NCBI GenBank assembly: GCA_021443065.1 | Contig: JABUUR010000459.1 | Location: 1 to 11,805 of the forward strand | Source of the DNA: Fibrobacter sp. | GTDB lineage: Bacteria; Fibrobacterota; Fibrobacteria; Fibrobacterales; Fibrobacteraceae | DNA length: 11,805 bases | Direction: 5' to 3' | Shown: in pieces, positions 1 to 6,295 of the stretch | Layout of the letters: each line of letters starts with the position of its first letter | How positions within the stretch are numbered: position 1 is the stretch's first letter | Program-made: the position numbers and the translations under genes | Notes under the pieces: generated by a model | Databases searched by the model: none | The model's input: only the letters and a program-made list of their open reading frames with translations | Told to the model about the DNA's origin: nothing

Positions 1-236
1 TGTACTCCCGGTCTCTTGGGAAAAACCTTGAACGAATATTACGTAACCTGTTGATTTTACGAGAGTTGTGTTCATTAATGGTGGATAAACTGGTAATGTA
101 AATTTTAGTAAACTTACATAAACCTTTCTGTAAACGTATTTATTCCCAAATAAAAACACAAACTATTTTTTAAAATCTATATTACGTGTGAAATTTTTCA
201 CATAAAAGCTTGAATTAGCTATAAACGAGGACACAA
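1..236 (+). promoter_or_regulatory. AT-rich leader of the ABC importer operon
   Basis: No gene is visible here; the stretch is much more AT-rich than the coding DNA that follows, as expected of a promoter region. It contains a CRP-like dyad (187-202, listed separately). Candidate promoter boxes are ambiguous. TATATT at 178-183 is a fair -10 but lacks a good -35. TTCACA (197-202) and TATAAA (220-225) are separated by an ideal 17 bp, but would start transcription about 5 nt before the ATG and leave out the ribosome site GAGG at 227-230. TTGATT at 51-56 could be a distal -35. I cannot choose between them from sequence alone. Confidence 0.5.
187..202. promoter_or_regulatory. Crp/Fnr-type operator, perfect TGTGA-N6-TCACA
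   Basis: The 16-bp dyad is TGTGAAATTTTTCACA: 7-bp perfect arms around a 2-bp centre, identical in its specified bases to the E. coli CRP consensus. It lies 34 bp upstream of the binding-protein ATG. If the TTCACA/TATAAA pair is the promoter, the dyad centre falls near -38, close to a class II activator position; if TATATT (178-183) is the -10, the dyad covers the start site and would repress. Known: Crp/Fnr-family regulators bind such dyads. Inferred: carbon or redox control of oligosaccharide uptake. Confidence 0.55.
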
Positions 237-2066
237 ATGATTGGATTGAAATCAATTGCCAGAACGGCCGTTGCGCTTTCTGCTGCAGGTGCTCTCCTGT
301 CCGGTTGCGGCGACGCATCTTCGGATGGTAGCCTTGCTGGTGGTGCTCTGCCCCGTCAGGAAACGCTTTACTTGTCTGGCCAGCAGAATTCCGCACCGGG
401 TTCCTTCAACCCGTTGGCAGAAAGCTGGGCGGCATCCTGGCCGGTAGGTGGTCGCTTCAACTTGATGTACGAACCGCTCATCACTTACAACTCCCTCAAC
501 GGTCAGATCGAAGACCTCCTGGGGCACTTGGTCGAGGAACTTTCCAACAACGACAGCATCGTTGTGGACCTGAACCCCGCCGCAAAGTGGAGCGACGGCA
601 AGCCGGTGACTTCTACCGACGTGACCTTCATGTTCCTTCGCGGCTCCATCAACTCCGCCGAACAGATTTCCGCCATCCATATCGACTCCCTGAAGAACGG
701 ACCGGAAGGTCAGGTTACCGAACGTCTTTCCTTTATCGTGAACAAGAAGGCTCGTAACAATCCCCTTACCGTGCGTGACTTGCTCCAGGCAACCCGTATC
801 GCTCCTTCTCACATTTTCGAACCCATGATCAAGGAAAAGGGACTGGACGAAGTGAAGAAGTTGCCCATGGACCAGAACCCGGTGGTCTCCGGACCCTACG
901 GCCTGCGCTCTGCCAACGAAACCAAGATTGTTCTCGAACGTCGTGACGACTACTGGGGCAACGCAGCCCTCCATAACGGACAGCTCCCTGCTCCCAAGTA
1001 CATTGTTCACCCGATTTACAAGAACAACGAACACAATACCATCGCCATGCGCGAAGGCAACCTGGACGCTTCCCAGAGCTTTATTCCTCGCATCAATCGC
1101 AAGGCTTCCGCAGGCGTCCACACCTGGTGGAACGAGCCGCCTTATTTCCGTCCGGGTGCAATGCCCATGCTGGTGATCAACACCACCAAGGAACCTTTGA
1201 ACGACAAGCGTTTCCGTCGCGCCCTTGCTACCGCGATCGACTACAACGCCTTGCGCCAGTTCGCTGTCTCCAACTATACTTCCACCCTCAAGGCGGGCCT
1301 CATCATGCCCACCGACCTGGAAGGCAAGTACATCGTTGACGAAGACCTGCCCAAGTACGGTGTCAATCTCTCCATCAACGACGACGCAGAACGCCTTGCT
1401 ACCGTCAAGCAGATGCTGACCGAGGCCGGCTACAAGTCAGTGTTCAATTCCGACGGCTCCCTGGACCACATGGAAAACGCCAAGGGCGAAAAGCTTCCCA
1501 CCCTCTCCATCACCTCTCCTGCCGGTTGGACCGACTGGGAAGCCATGGTGACCATCGCCGTTGACGGTATGCGCAAGGCCGGTATCGACATTCGCGAAGG
1601 CTTCGTGGACGGCGGCGCCTACTGGCCTGCCATGGGCCTTGGCAACTTCGACCTTGTCATGCACAAGCCTGTTGCCGACGTCACCCCGTCGCTCCCCTGG
1701 AGCCGCTTCAACGAAATCATGTCTTCTCGTGACTGGACCGCCCTCGGTGGCTGGGCCGGCGTGAACATCGGCCGCTACAACAAGCCGGGTTCCCCCGAAT
1801 ACCGCCCGGAAGTGGACAAGCTTTTGTCTGCAATTCCTCTGATGACGGACTCTACCGAAATTGCAAAGGCCTACCGCGAACTGAACAAGATCTTCATGGA
1901 AGATCAGCCGTCCATTCCGCTGGTTTACCTCCCCGAACAGTTCTACGAATTCAGCGACCGCGTATGGACCAACTGGCCCACCGCCGAAAATCCCTATGCC
2001 CCCGCCCAGTTGCCCTGGGTTGCATCGGGTACCAAGATTCTCTGGAACTTGAAGCTTGCTAAATAA
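237..2066 (+). CDS. ABC importer substrate-binding lipoprotein, family 5 (oligosaccharide or oligopeptide)
   Basis: Captures the ligand in the periplasm and delivers it to the permeases encoded downstream. The 609-residue protein begins with a lipoprotein signal peptide: hydrophobic residues 11-23 and lipobox LSGC with the lipidated Cys at 24. Family 5 (SBP_bac_5) landmarks follow in order: NLMYEPL (about 75-81), AKWSDGKPVTSTDV (116-129), SGPYGLRSANETKIVLERR (218-236) before DDYWG, INTTKEPLNDKRFRRALATA (314-333) and the C-terminal NWPTAENPYAPAQLPW (579-594). The last block resembles, from memory, the C-termini of sugar-binding members such as cellobiose and xylo-oligosaccharide binders of Thermotoga and archaea, so an oligosaccharide ligand is preferred; a peptide ligand cannot be excluded. 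The start is supported by GAGG at 227-230, 6 nt before the ATG. It is the first gene of a five-gene operon. Family confident, ligand inferred. Confidence 0.93.
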   Translation: MIGLKSIARTAVALSAAGALLSGCGDASSDGSLAGGALPRQETLYLSGQQNSAPGSFNPLAESWAASWPVGGRFNLMYEPLITYNSLNGQIEDLLGHLVEELSNNDSIVVDLNPAAKWSDGKPVTSTDVTFMFLRGSINSAEQISAIHIDSLKNGPEGQVTERLSFIVNKKARNNPLTVRDLLQATRIAPSHIFEPMIKEKGLDEVKKLPMDQNPVVSGPYGLRSANETKIVLERRDDYWGNAALHNGQLPAPKYIVHPIYKNNEHNTIAMREGNLDASQSFIPRINRKASAGVHTWWNEPPYFRPGAMPMLVINTTKEPLNDKRFRRALATAIDYNALRQFAVSNYTSTLKAGLIMPTDLEGKYIVDEDLPKYGVNLSINDDAERLATVKQMLTEAGYKSVFNSDGSLDHMENAKGEKLPTLSITSPAGWTDWEAMVTIAVDGMRKAGIDIREGFVDGGAYWPAMGLGNFDLVMHKPVADVTPSLPWSRFNEIMSSRDWTALGGWAGVNIGRYNKPGSPEYRPEVDKLLSAIPLMTDSTEIAKAYRELNKIFMEDQPSIPLVYLPEQFYEFSDRVWTNWPTAENPYAPAQLPWVASGTKILWNLKLAK

Positions 2067-2083
2067 AGGTAAAAGGAATACAA

Positions 2084-3466
2084 ATGCTTAAACAATATCC
2101 TATGCTACGCTATGTCCTGCAGAAGGGGTTCTGGTATCTCCTGACCTTCATTTTTGCAGTGGCATTGAACTTTGCGCTGCCCCGTATCGGCGGCAGCGAT
2201 CCGGTGGACATCATCATGGGTCAGGCCGGCAAGGGCCTTTCTCCTACTGAAGCCCAGTTGAAGAAGGCCGAACTCCTCATCTCCTTCGGCATGGCCGAAC
2301 TTGACGATCAGGGCAACGCTGTTTACGAACCGCTGGTAGACGAAAACGGCCAGATGGTTACCAAGAAGGTCGCCAAGTTGGACGACAACGGCGCCCCGGT
2401 TCTCGTTACCGTCAAGGACGTTAACGAAGACGGCACTCCGAAAATGATTGAACGCCAGAAGGTTGACGCCGAAGGCAATCCCGTGTTCGAAGAAAAGCCG
2501 GTGCTCGACGCAAAGGGCAAGCCGGTAATGGAAAAGGACAAGAAGACCAAGAAGAAGGTCGCGAAGGTCGAAATGGTTCCTGTCATGGAACAGGTCCAGA
2601 CAGAACACATGGACACCGTCAAGGTTGACGAAGTGGTCATGAATCCCGAGCCCAAGCGCGCTTCTGCGATTTCCCAGTTCTTCGCCTACATCGGCAACGT
2701 GTTCAAGGGCGACCTCGGCAAGTCCTATACCAACAACACCGAAGTTACCACCATCATCAAGAACGCCCTTCCCTGGACCTTGCTTATCCAGGCCCCCACC
2801 ATTCTTCTGGGCTGGATCATCGGTAACCTCCTTGGCGCCTTTGCCGCCTACAAGCGCGGCATCTTCGACAAGGTGTTCTTCCCCTGCGCAATGTTCCTGA
2901 ACGGCGTGCCCTACTTCGTGTTCGGCATGCTTCTGGTGGCGCTCTTCTCCATCACTCTTGGCTGGTTCCCGGCCGTGGGCAACATGAGCCCCGATATCCA
3001 GGAATTCACCTTCTCCTGGACCTGCCTCAAGAGCGTGGGTTATTACTATGTTCTGCCGTTCTTCTCTTGTTTCCCCATTCTTCTTTCCGGCCAGGCGACA
3101 GGTATGCGTTCCATGTCCATCTACGAACTTGGTACCGACTACATGAAGTACGCCAAGTGGCTGGGCCTCAAGGAAGGCAAGATCATTGGCTATGTGTTCC
3201 GTAACGCCATGCTGCCTCAGCTCACCGGTCTTGCCCAGTCCCTGGGTGCAATGGTGGGCGGCGCCCTCATTACCGAAATGATCTTCTCTTACCCGGGCCT
3301 CGGCATGGCTATGCTCGATGCCATTAACAAGCAGGACTACGCTACCATCCAGGGTTGTACCTTGATGATTTCTACCTGCGTACTTATTGCAAACTTCGCC
3401 GTTGACGTGTTGATCGCAATCTTCGACCCGCGCGTTAAGGCTGGTCTCCAGATGGGAGGTAAGTAA
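2084..3466 (+). CDS. ABC importer permease 1 (OppB/DppB family) with a large repeat insertion in periplasmic loop 1
   Basis: Inner-membrane subunit forming half of the translocation channel. TM1 is at about residues 13-32 and is followed by GGSDPVDIIMGQ, the usual start of the OppB periplasmic loop. The loop resumes at about 196 with QFFAYIGNVFKGDLGKSY, then TM2 at about 231-252 and further membrane segments to about 446. The cytoplasmic EAA-type coupling motif lies at about 353-378 (KYAKWLGLKEGKIIGYVF then RNAMLP). OppB proteins are normally about 310-340 residues; this one is 460 because roughly 120 charged residues (about 70-192) replace the short linker between SFGM and QFFAY. Residues 73-154 are six tandem repeats of about 14 residues. 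The reading frame is intact and codon use matches the neighbours, so this is not a frameshift artefact. AAAGGA at 2072-2077 supports the start. It lies 17 nt after the binding protein and 2 nt before permease 2. Confidence 0.93.
   Translation: MLKQYPMLRYVLQKGFWYLLTFIFAVALNFALPRIGGSDPVDIIMGQAGKGLSPTEAQLKKAELLISFGMAELDDQGNAVYEPLVDENGQMVTKKVAKLDDNGAPVLVTVKDVNEDGTPKMIERQKVDAEGNPVFEEKPVLDAKGKPVMEKDKKTKKKVAKVEMVPVMEQVQTEHMDTVKVDEVVMNPEPKRASAISQFFAYIGNVFKGDLGKSYTNNTEVTTIIKNALPWTLLIQAPTILLGWIIGNLLGAFAAYKRGIFDKVFFPCAMFLNGVPYFVFGMLLVALFSITLGWFPAVGNMSPDIQEFTFSWTCLKSVGYYYVLPFFSCFPILLSGQATGMRSMSIYELGTDYMKYAKWLGLKEGKIIGYVFRNAMLPQLTGLAQSLGAMVGGALITEMIFSYPGLGMAMLDAINKQDYATIQGCTLMISTCVLIANFAVDVLIAIFDPRVKAGLQMGGK
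2300..2545 (+). repeat. Six degenerate 14-residue tandem repeats inside permease 1
   Basis: Residues 73-154 of permease 1 divide into units LDDQGNAVYEPL, VDENGQMVTKKVAK, LDDNGAPVLVTVKD, VNEDGTPKMIERQK, VDAEGNPVFEEKPV and LDAKGKPVMEKDKK. The central glycines are at 77, 89, 103, 117, 131 and 145: one step of 12, then four of exactly 14. The consensus is [VL]-D-x-x-G-x-P-V followed by six charged or hydrophobic residues. The 42-bp DNA units have diverged, so this is a protein-level repeat and not a recent DNA duplication. By OppB topology it faces the periplasm. Function unknown. Confidence 0.85.
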
Positions 3467-3468
3467 TC

Positions 3469-4314
3469 ATGGGAAAACTCTTTAGAAACCTTCTTAAATC
3501 CCCGATGTTCGTCATCGGTCTGTCCATCTTTGTGCTCACCTTGTTGACTGCAATTCTTGGACCTGTGTTCTACAACGTAGACACCCATGCTCGTGACATT
3601 CTCGCCGGCCCCTATGCGGGTTCCAGCTCCGCCCACCTGCTGGGCACCGACCACCTGGGCCGCGACTACGTTTCCTTGCTGATCGAAGGCCTGGGCAACT
3701 CCCTCTATGTGGGTTTCCTTGCCGGCATCATCGCTACCACCCTCGGTGTTCTTATCGGCCTGTACGGCGGTTTCCGCGGCGGCTGGATCGACGAAGTCTT
3801 GAACATGTTCACCAACCTGTTCATCGTCATTCCCCAGTTCGTGATTCTCGTTCTTATCAGTTCCGCCTTTAAGGATGGCCGTTCCTTGACTCTTATCGGC
3901 GTGGTAATCGGCCTTACCGCCTGGAGCTGGTCTGCCCGTGCCGTTCGTGCGCAGGCATCTTCTCTCCGTAGCCGTGACCATATCTCCCTTGCCCGCATCA
4001 ACGGTGCAAGCACCTTGACCATCGTGATCAAGCATGTGCTTCCGTACTTGCTTTCCTACGTGTTCATGGTGTTCATCATGCAGGTCTGCTCCGGTATCCT
4101 TTCCGAAGCCTCCATCTCCATGATCGGTCTTGGCCCCGTAGATACCACGTCTCTCGGCATCATCTTGAACCAGGCCAAGGACAACGGCGCCCTTGCAGAC
4201 TCCATCTGGATTGCATTCCTGCCGGCTACCCTGGTGGTTACCTTGACCGTGTTCGCACTTTACCTGATCAATACTTCTATGGAAGGTGTCTTCAACCCGC
4301 GTCTGCGCAAGTAA
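3469..4314 (+). CDS. ABC importer permease 2 (OppC/DppC family)
   Basis: Second inner-membrane channel subunit, pairing with permease 1. At 281 residues it has the usual family length. The N-terminal hydrophobic segment (about 13-34) is followed by the OppC hallmark HLLGTDHLGRDYVSLLIEG (56-74), then membrane segments at about 80-100, 112-134, 140-158, 195-218 and 250-267. The EAA-type loop that docks on the ATPases is at about 165-192 (RDHISLARINGASTL then KHVLP). A strong ribosome site, GGGAGGT at 3454-3460, lies inside the last codons of permease 1, and the genes are 2 nt apart, so translation is probably coupled. Unlike its partner, this subunit has no insertion. Substrate is not readable from this subunit; it follows the binding protein. 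Confidence 0.95.
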   Translation: MGKLFRNLLKSPMFVIGLSIFVLTLLTAILGPVFYNVDTHARDILAGPYAGSSSAHLLGTDHLGRDYVSLLIEGLGNSLYVGFLAGIIATTLGVLIGLYGGFRGGWIDEVLNMFTNLFIVIPQFVILVLISSAFKDGRSLTLIGVVIGLTAWSWSARAVRAQASSLRSRDHISLARINGASTLTIVIKHVLPYLLSYVFMVFIMQVCSGILSEASISMIGLGPVDTTSLGIILNQAKDNGALADSIWIAFLPATLVVTLTVFALYLINTSMEGVFNPRLRK

Positions 4315-4324
4315 GAGGTAACAA

Positions 4325-5326
4325 ATGTCTGAAAATGTATTTGAAGTAGAAAACCTCGGCCTCTATTACTTGGGTCGTTTTGGCGACAAGACTCACGCTG
4401 TGACCGACGTGTCCTTCTCCATGAAGCAGGGCGAAATCCTCGGCATCGCAGGTGAATCTGGTTGCGGCAAGTCCACTCTCGTGTCCGGCCTTATGGGCAT
4501 GTGCATTCCTCCTCTGTACCCCGAACATGGCGACGTTCGCGTGCTCAATGAAAAGGGCGAGATGGAATCCCTCATGAACCGCTCCATCGAAGACGTTCGT
4601 GCAAACGTCCTGGCCCAGAAGGTCTCCATGATTCCCCAGGGCGCCTTCAACGCTCTGAACCCGGTGCGCAAGATCAAGGACATCGCCGCCGACGTGATTG
4701 CCGCCCACCAGCAGCCCGGCAAAAAACTGGACTCCGAAGAAATCTACAAGCGCCTCAGCGAACGTTTCGACTTGTTCGGCATGGACACCCAGCGGGTGCT
4801 GAATTCCTACCCGATCCAGCTGACCGCAGGCGAACGCCAGCGTTCCGTGATCGGTATTTCCACCTTGCTCAACCCGCAGATGGTTATCGCCGACGAACCT
4901 ACCTCCGCCCTGGACGTTTCCACCCAGAAGGAAGTGATTTCCATGATCTTCGACCTTCTGGACAAGAAGATCTTCAGCACCATGATTTTCATTACCCACG
5001 AACTTCCCCTGCTGTACCACGTGGCCGACAACATCGCCATCATGTACGCCGGCGAAATCGTGGAAATGGGTACCGCCGAACAGGTGGTGAAAGATCCTCG
5101 CCATCCGTACACCCAGGCCCTGATGGGAGCAATGCTCACTACCGAAGCGTCCCAGCGCACCCGTCATCCGGAAGCCATCGAAGGTGCTCCTCCTAGCCTC
5201 AAGAACAAGATCGTGGGTTGCCGCTTTGCAGACCGCTGCAAAAAGGCCTGCCCTGATTGCAAGAAGAACACTCAGGAAATCCGCATTGTTGGCGGACGTC
5301 AAGTGAGGTGCGATTATGCTGTCTAA
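4325..5326 (+). CDS. ABC importer ATPase 1 (OppD/DppD-like) with C-terminal Cys cluster
   Basis: Cytoplasmic ATP-binding subunit that powers import. It has a canonical Walker A GESGCGKST (43-51), Q-loop Gln105 in IPQGAFNALNP, Walker B MVIADE (186-191) with catalytic Glu191, D-loop SALD, and switch His225. The ABC signature is unusual: LTAGE at 166-170 instead of LSGGQ. The C-terminal Opp/Dpp extension is present, with HPYTQALMGAM (260-270) and cysteines 299, 305, 309 and 312 (C-x5-C-x3-C-x2-C). Such C-terminal cysteines are typical of DppD/OppD proteins and, as I recall, bind a [4Fe-4S] cluster in at least one characterised dipeptide importer; the cluster here is inferred. GAGGT at 4315-4319 supports the start. 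The 3' end overlaps ATPase 2 by 11 nt. Length of 333 is normal for the family. Confidence 0.94.
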   Translation: MSENVFEVENLGLYYLGRFGDKTHAVTDVSFSMKQGEILGIAGESGCGKSTLVSGLMGMCIPPLYPEHGDVRVLNEKGEMESLMNRSIEDVRANVLAQKVSMIPQGAFNALNPVRKIKDIAADVIAAHQQPGKKLDSEEIYKRLSERFDLFGMDTQRVLNSYPIQLTAGERQRSVIGISTLLNPQMVIADEPTSALDVSTQKEVISMIFDLLDKKIFSTMIFITHELPLLYHVADNIAIMYAGEIVEMGTAEQVVKDPRHPYTQALMGAMLTTEASQRTRHPEAIEGAPPSLKNKIVGCRFADRCKKACPDCKKNTQEIRIVGGRQVRCDYAV

Positions 5327-6128
5327 TAAGCCCGTTGTATTTTCTGCCAAGCGTATCAGCAAGGACTTTGGTGCAGGCAAGTCTTTAAAGACTGCCGTGA
5401 AGGATGTTTCCTTCGACATTTACGACGAAGAATTCATCTCCATCGTGGGCGGTTCCGGTTGCGGCAAGTCCGTTCTCGCAAAGATCATGCTGGGTCTTTA
5501 CGAACCGACCCGCGGCCAGTTCCTCTATCGCGACAAGCCCATCAAGAACCTCAAGGAACATTGGAACGAAGTCCAGTCCGTGTTCCAGGATCCGTTCGGC
5601 TGCTTCAACCAGTTCTTTACCATCCGTAGCCAGCTGGAAGACGCCCTGAACATCCTGAAGGAAAAGCCCTCCAAGGAAGAAGTCCGCCGCCGTGTGGACG
5701 AAGGCCTGATGGCCGTGAACGTGAAGCCCTCCGATATCGAAGGCAAGTATCCCTTCGAACTTTCCGGTGGCCAGATGCAGCGTATGCTCCTTGCCCGTAT
5801 CTTCGCCCTGCGTCCCAAGGTATTGATCGCAGACGAGGCTACCTCCATGGTGGACGCCTGCGTTCGCGCAAACATCCTGGATTATCTTCGCAAGTTGAAA
5901 GACGAACTGAAGATGACCGTGGTGTTCGTGACTCACGATATCGGCCTTGCAAACTACGTTTCCGACCGTATCTTCATTATGCACGACGGCAAGATTGTGA
6001 ACCAGGGTACCCCGGCCGAGGTGCTGGACAACACCCAGGAACCTCACACCCTGAAGTTGCTGGACGATATCCCCGAAGTCCACAAGACCGAATGGATCAA
6101 GAACAGCCGCCGCTCTAAGAAAGGCTAG
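5316..6128 (+). CDS. ABC importer ATPase 2 (OppF/DppF-like), short form
   Basis: Second cytoplasmic ATPase, expected to form a heterodimer with ATPase 1. Motifs: Walker A GGSGCGKSV (45-53), where the last position is Val rather than the usual Ser/Thr; Q-loop Gln91 in VFQDPFGCFNQF; canonical signature LSGGQ (149-153); Walker B VLIADE (169-174) with Glu174; variant D-loop region ATSMVD in place of PTSALD; switch His207. At 270 residues it is shorter than a typical OppF (about 310-330) and ends in a basic tail without the cysteine-rich extension found in ATPase 1. The start lies inside the 3' end of ATPase 1 and is preceded by GAGG at 5305-5308, 7 nt before the ATG, which points to translational coupling. 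It is the last gene of the operon and is followed by a terminator. Confidence 0.94.
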   Translation: MLSNKPVVFSAKRISKDFGAGKSLKTAVKDVSFDIYDEEFISIVGGSGCGKSVLAKIMLGLYEPTRGQFLYRDKPIKNLKEHWNEVQSVFQDPFGCFNQFFTIRSQLEDALNILKEKPSKEEVRRRVDEGLMAVNVKPSDIEGKYPFELSGGQMQRMLLARIFALRPKVLIADEATSMVDACVRANILDYLRKLKDELKMTVVFVTHDIGLANYVSDRIFIMHDGKIVNQGTPAEVLDNTQEPHTLKLLDDIPEVHKTEWIKNSRRSKKG

Positions 6129-6170
6129 TGATTCTGGAAAGGCGCAGATTGCTGTGCCCACCAGCCGAAG

Positions 6171-6208
6171 TCCCCGATTCCATGAAAATGGCGTCGGGGA
6201 TTTTTTTT
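6171..6208 (+). terminator. Intrinsic terminator of the ABC importer operon
   Basis: TCCCCGA (6171-6177) pairs perfectly with TCGGGGA (6194-6200). Inside, CCAT (6180-6183) pairs with ATGG (6188-6191) around a GAAA tetraloop. Eight T residues follow at 6201-6208. It lies 42 nt after the ATPase 2 stop and upstream of the GH9 start, so it separates the operon from the glycanase gene. Confidence 0.92.
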
Positions 6209-6252
6209 AACATTTGCTACACTTTGGTTCTTTTTGAAAACATAAAAACGGG

Positions 6253-6283
6253 TTGGCAGGGGTCGAATTTGTCCTTTTATAAG
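6253..6283 (+). promoter_or_regulatory. Candidate promoter of the GH9 gene
   Basis: TTGGCA (6253-6258) and TATAAG (6278-6283) each match the sigma-70 boxes at 5 of 6 positions, but the 19-bp spacer is long. TATATT at 6284-6289 is an alternative -10. The predicted start would be only about 5 nt before the ATG at 6296. A promoter is expected here because a strong terminator lies just upstream. Weak support for the exact boxes. Confidence 0.35.
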
Positions 6284-6295
6284 TATATTCTGGGT

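Noticed and set aside
197..225. TTCACA/TATAAA with 17-bp spacing as the sole importer promoter
   Set aside because: It would place the transcript start after the ribosome site GAGG (227-230). Kept only as one possibility in the leader entry.
163..396. 77-residue frame on the - strand at the left end
   Set aside because: It crosses the operator, the ribosome site and the signal peptide codons of the binding protein; no domain.
4292..5419. 375-residue open frame on the - strand opposite ATPase 1
   Set aside because: It is the shadow of a gene with all ABC ATPase motifs, and has no plausible ribosome site or domain.
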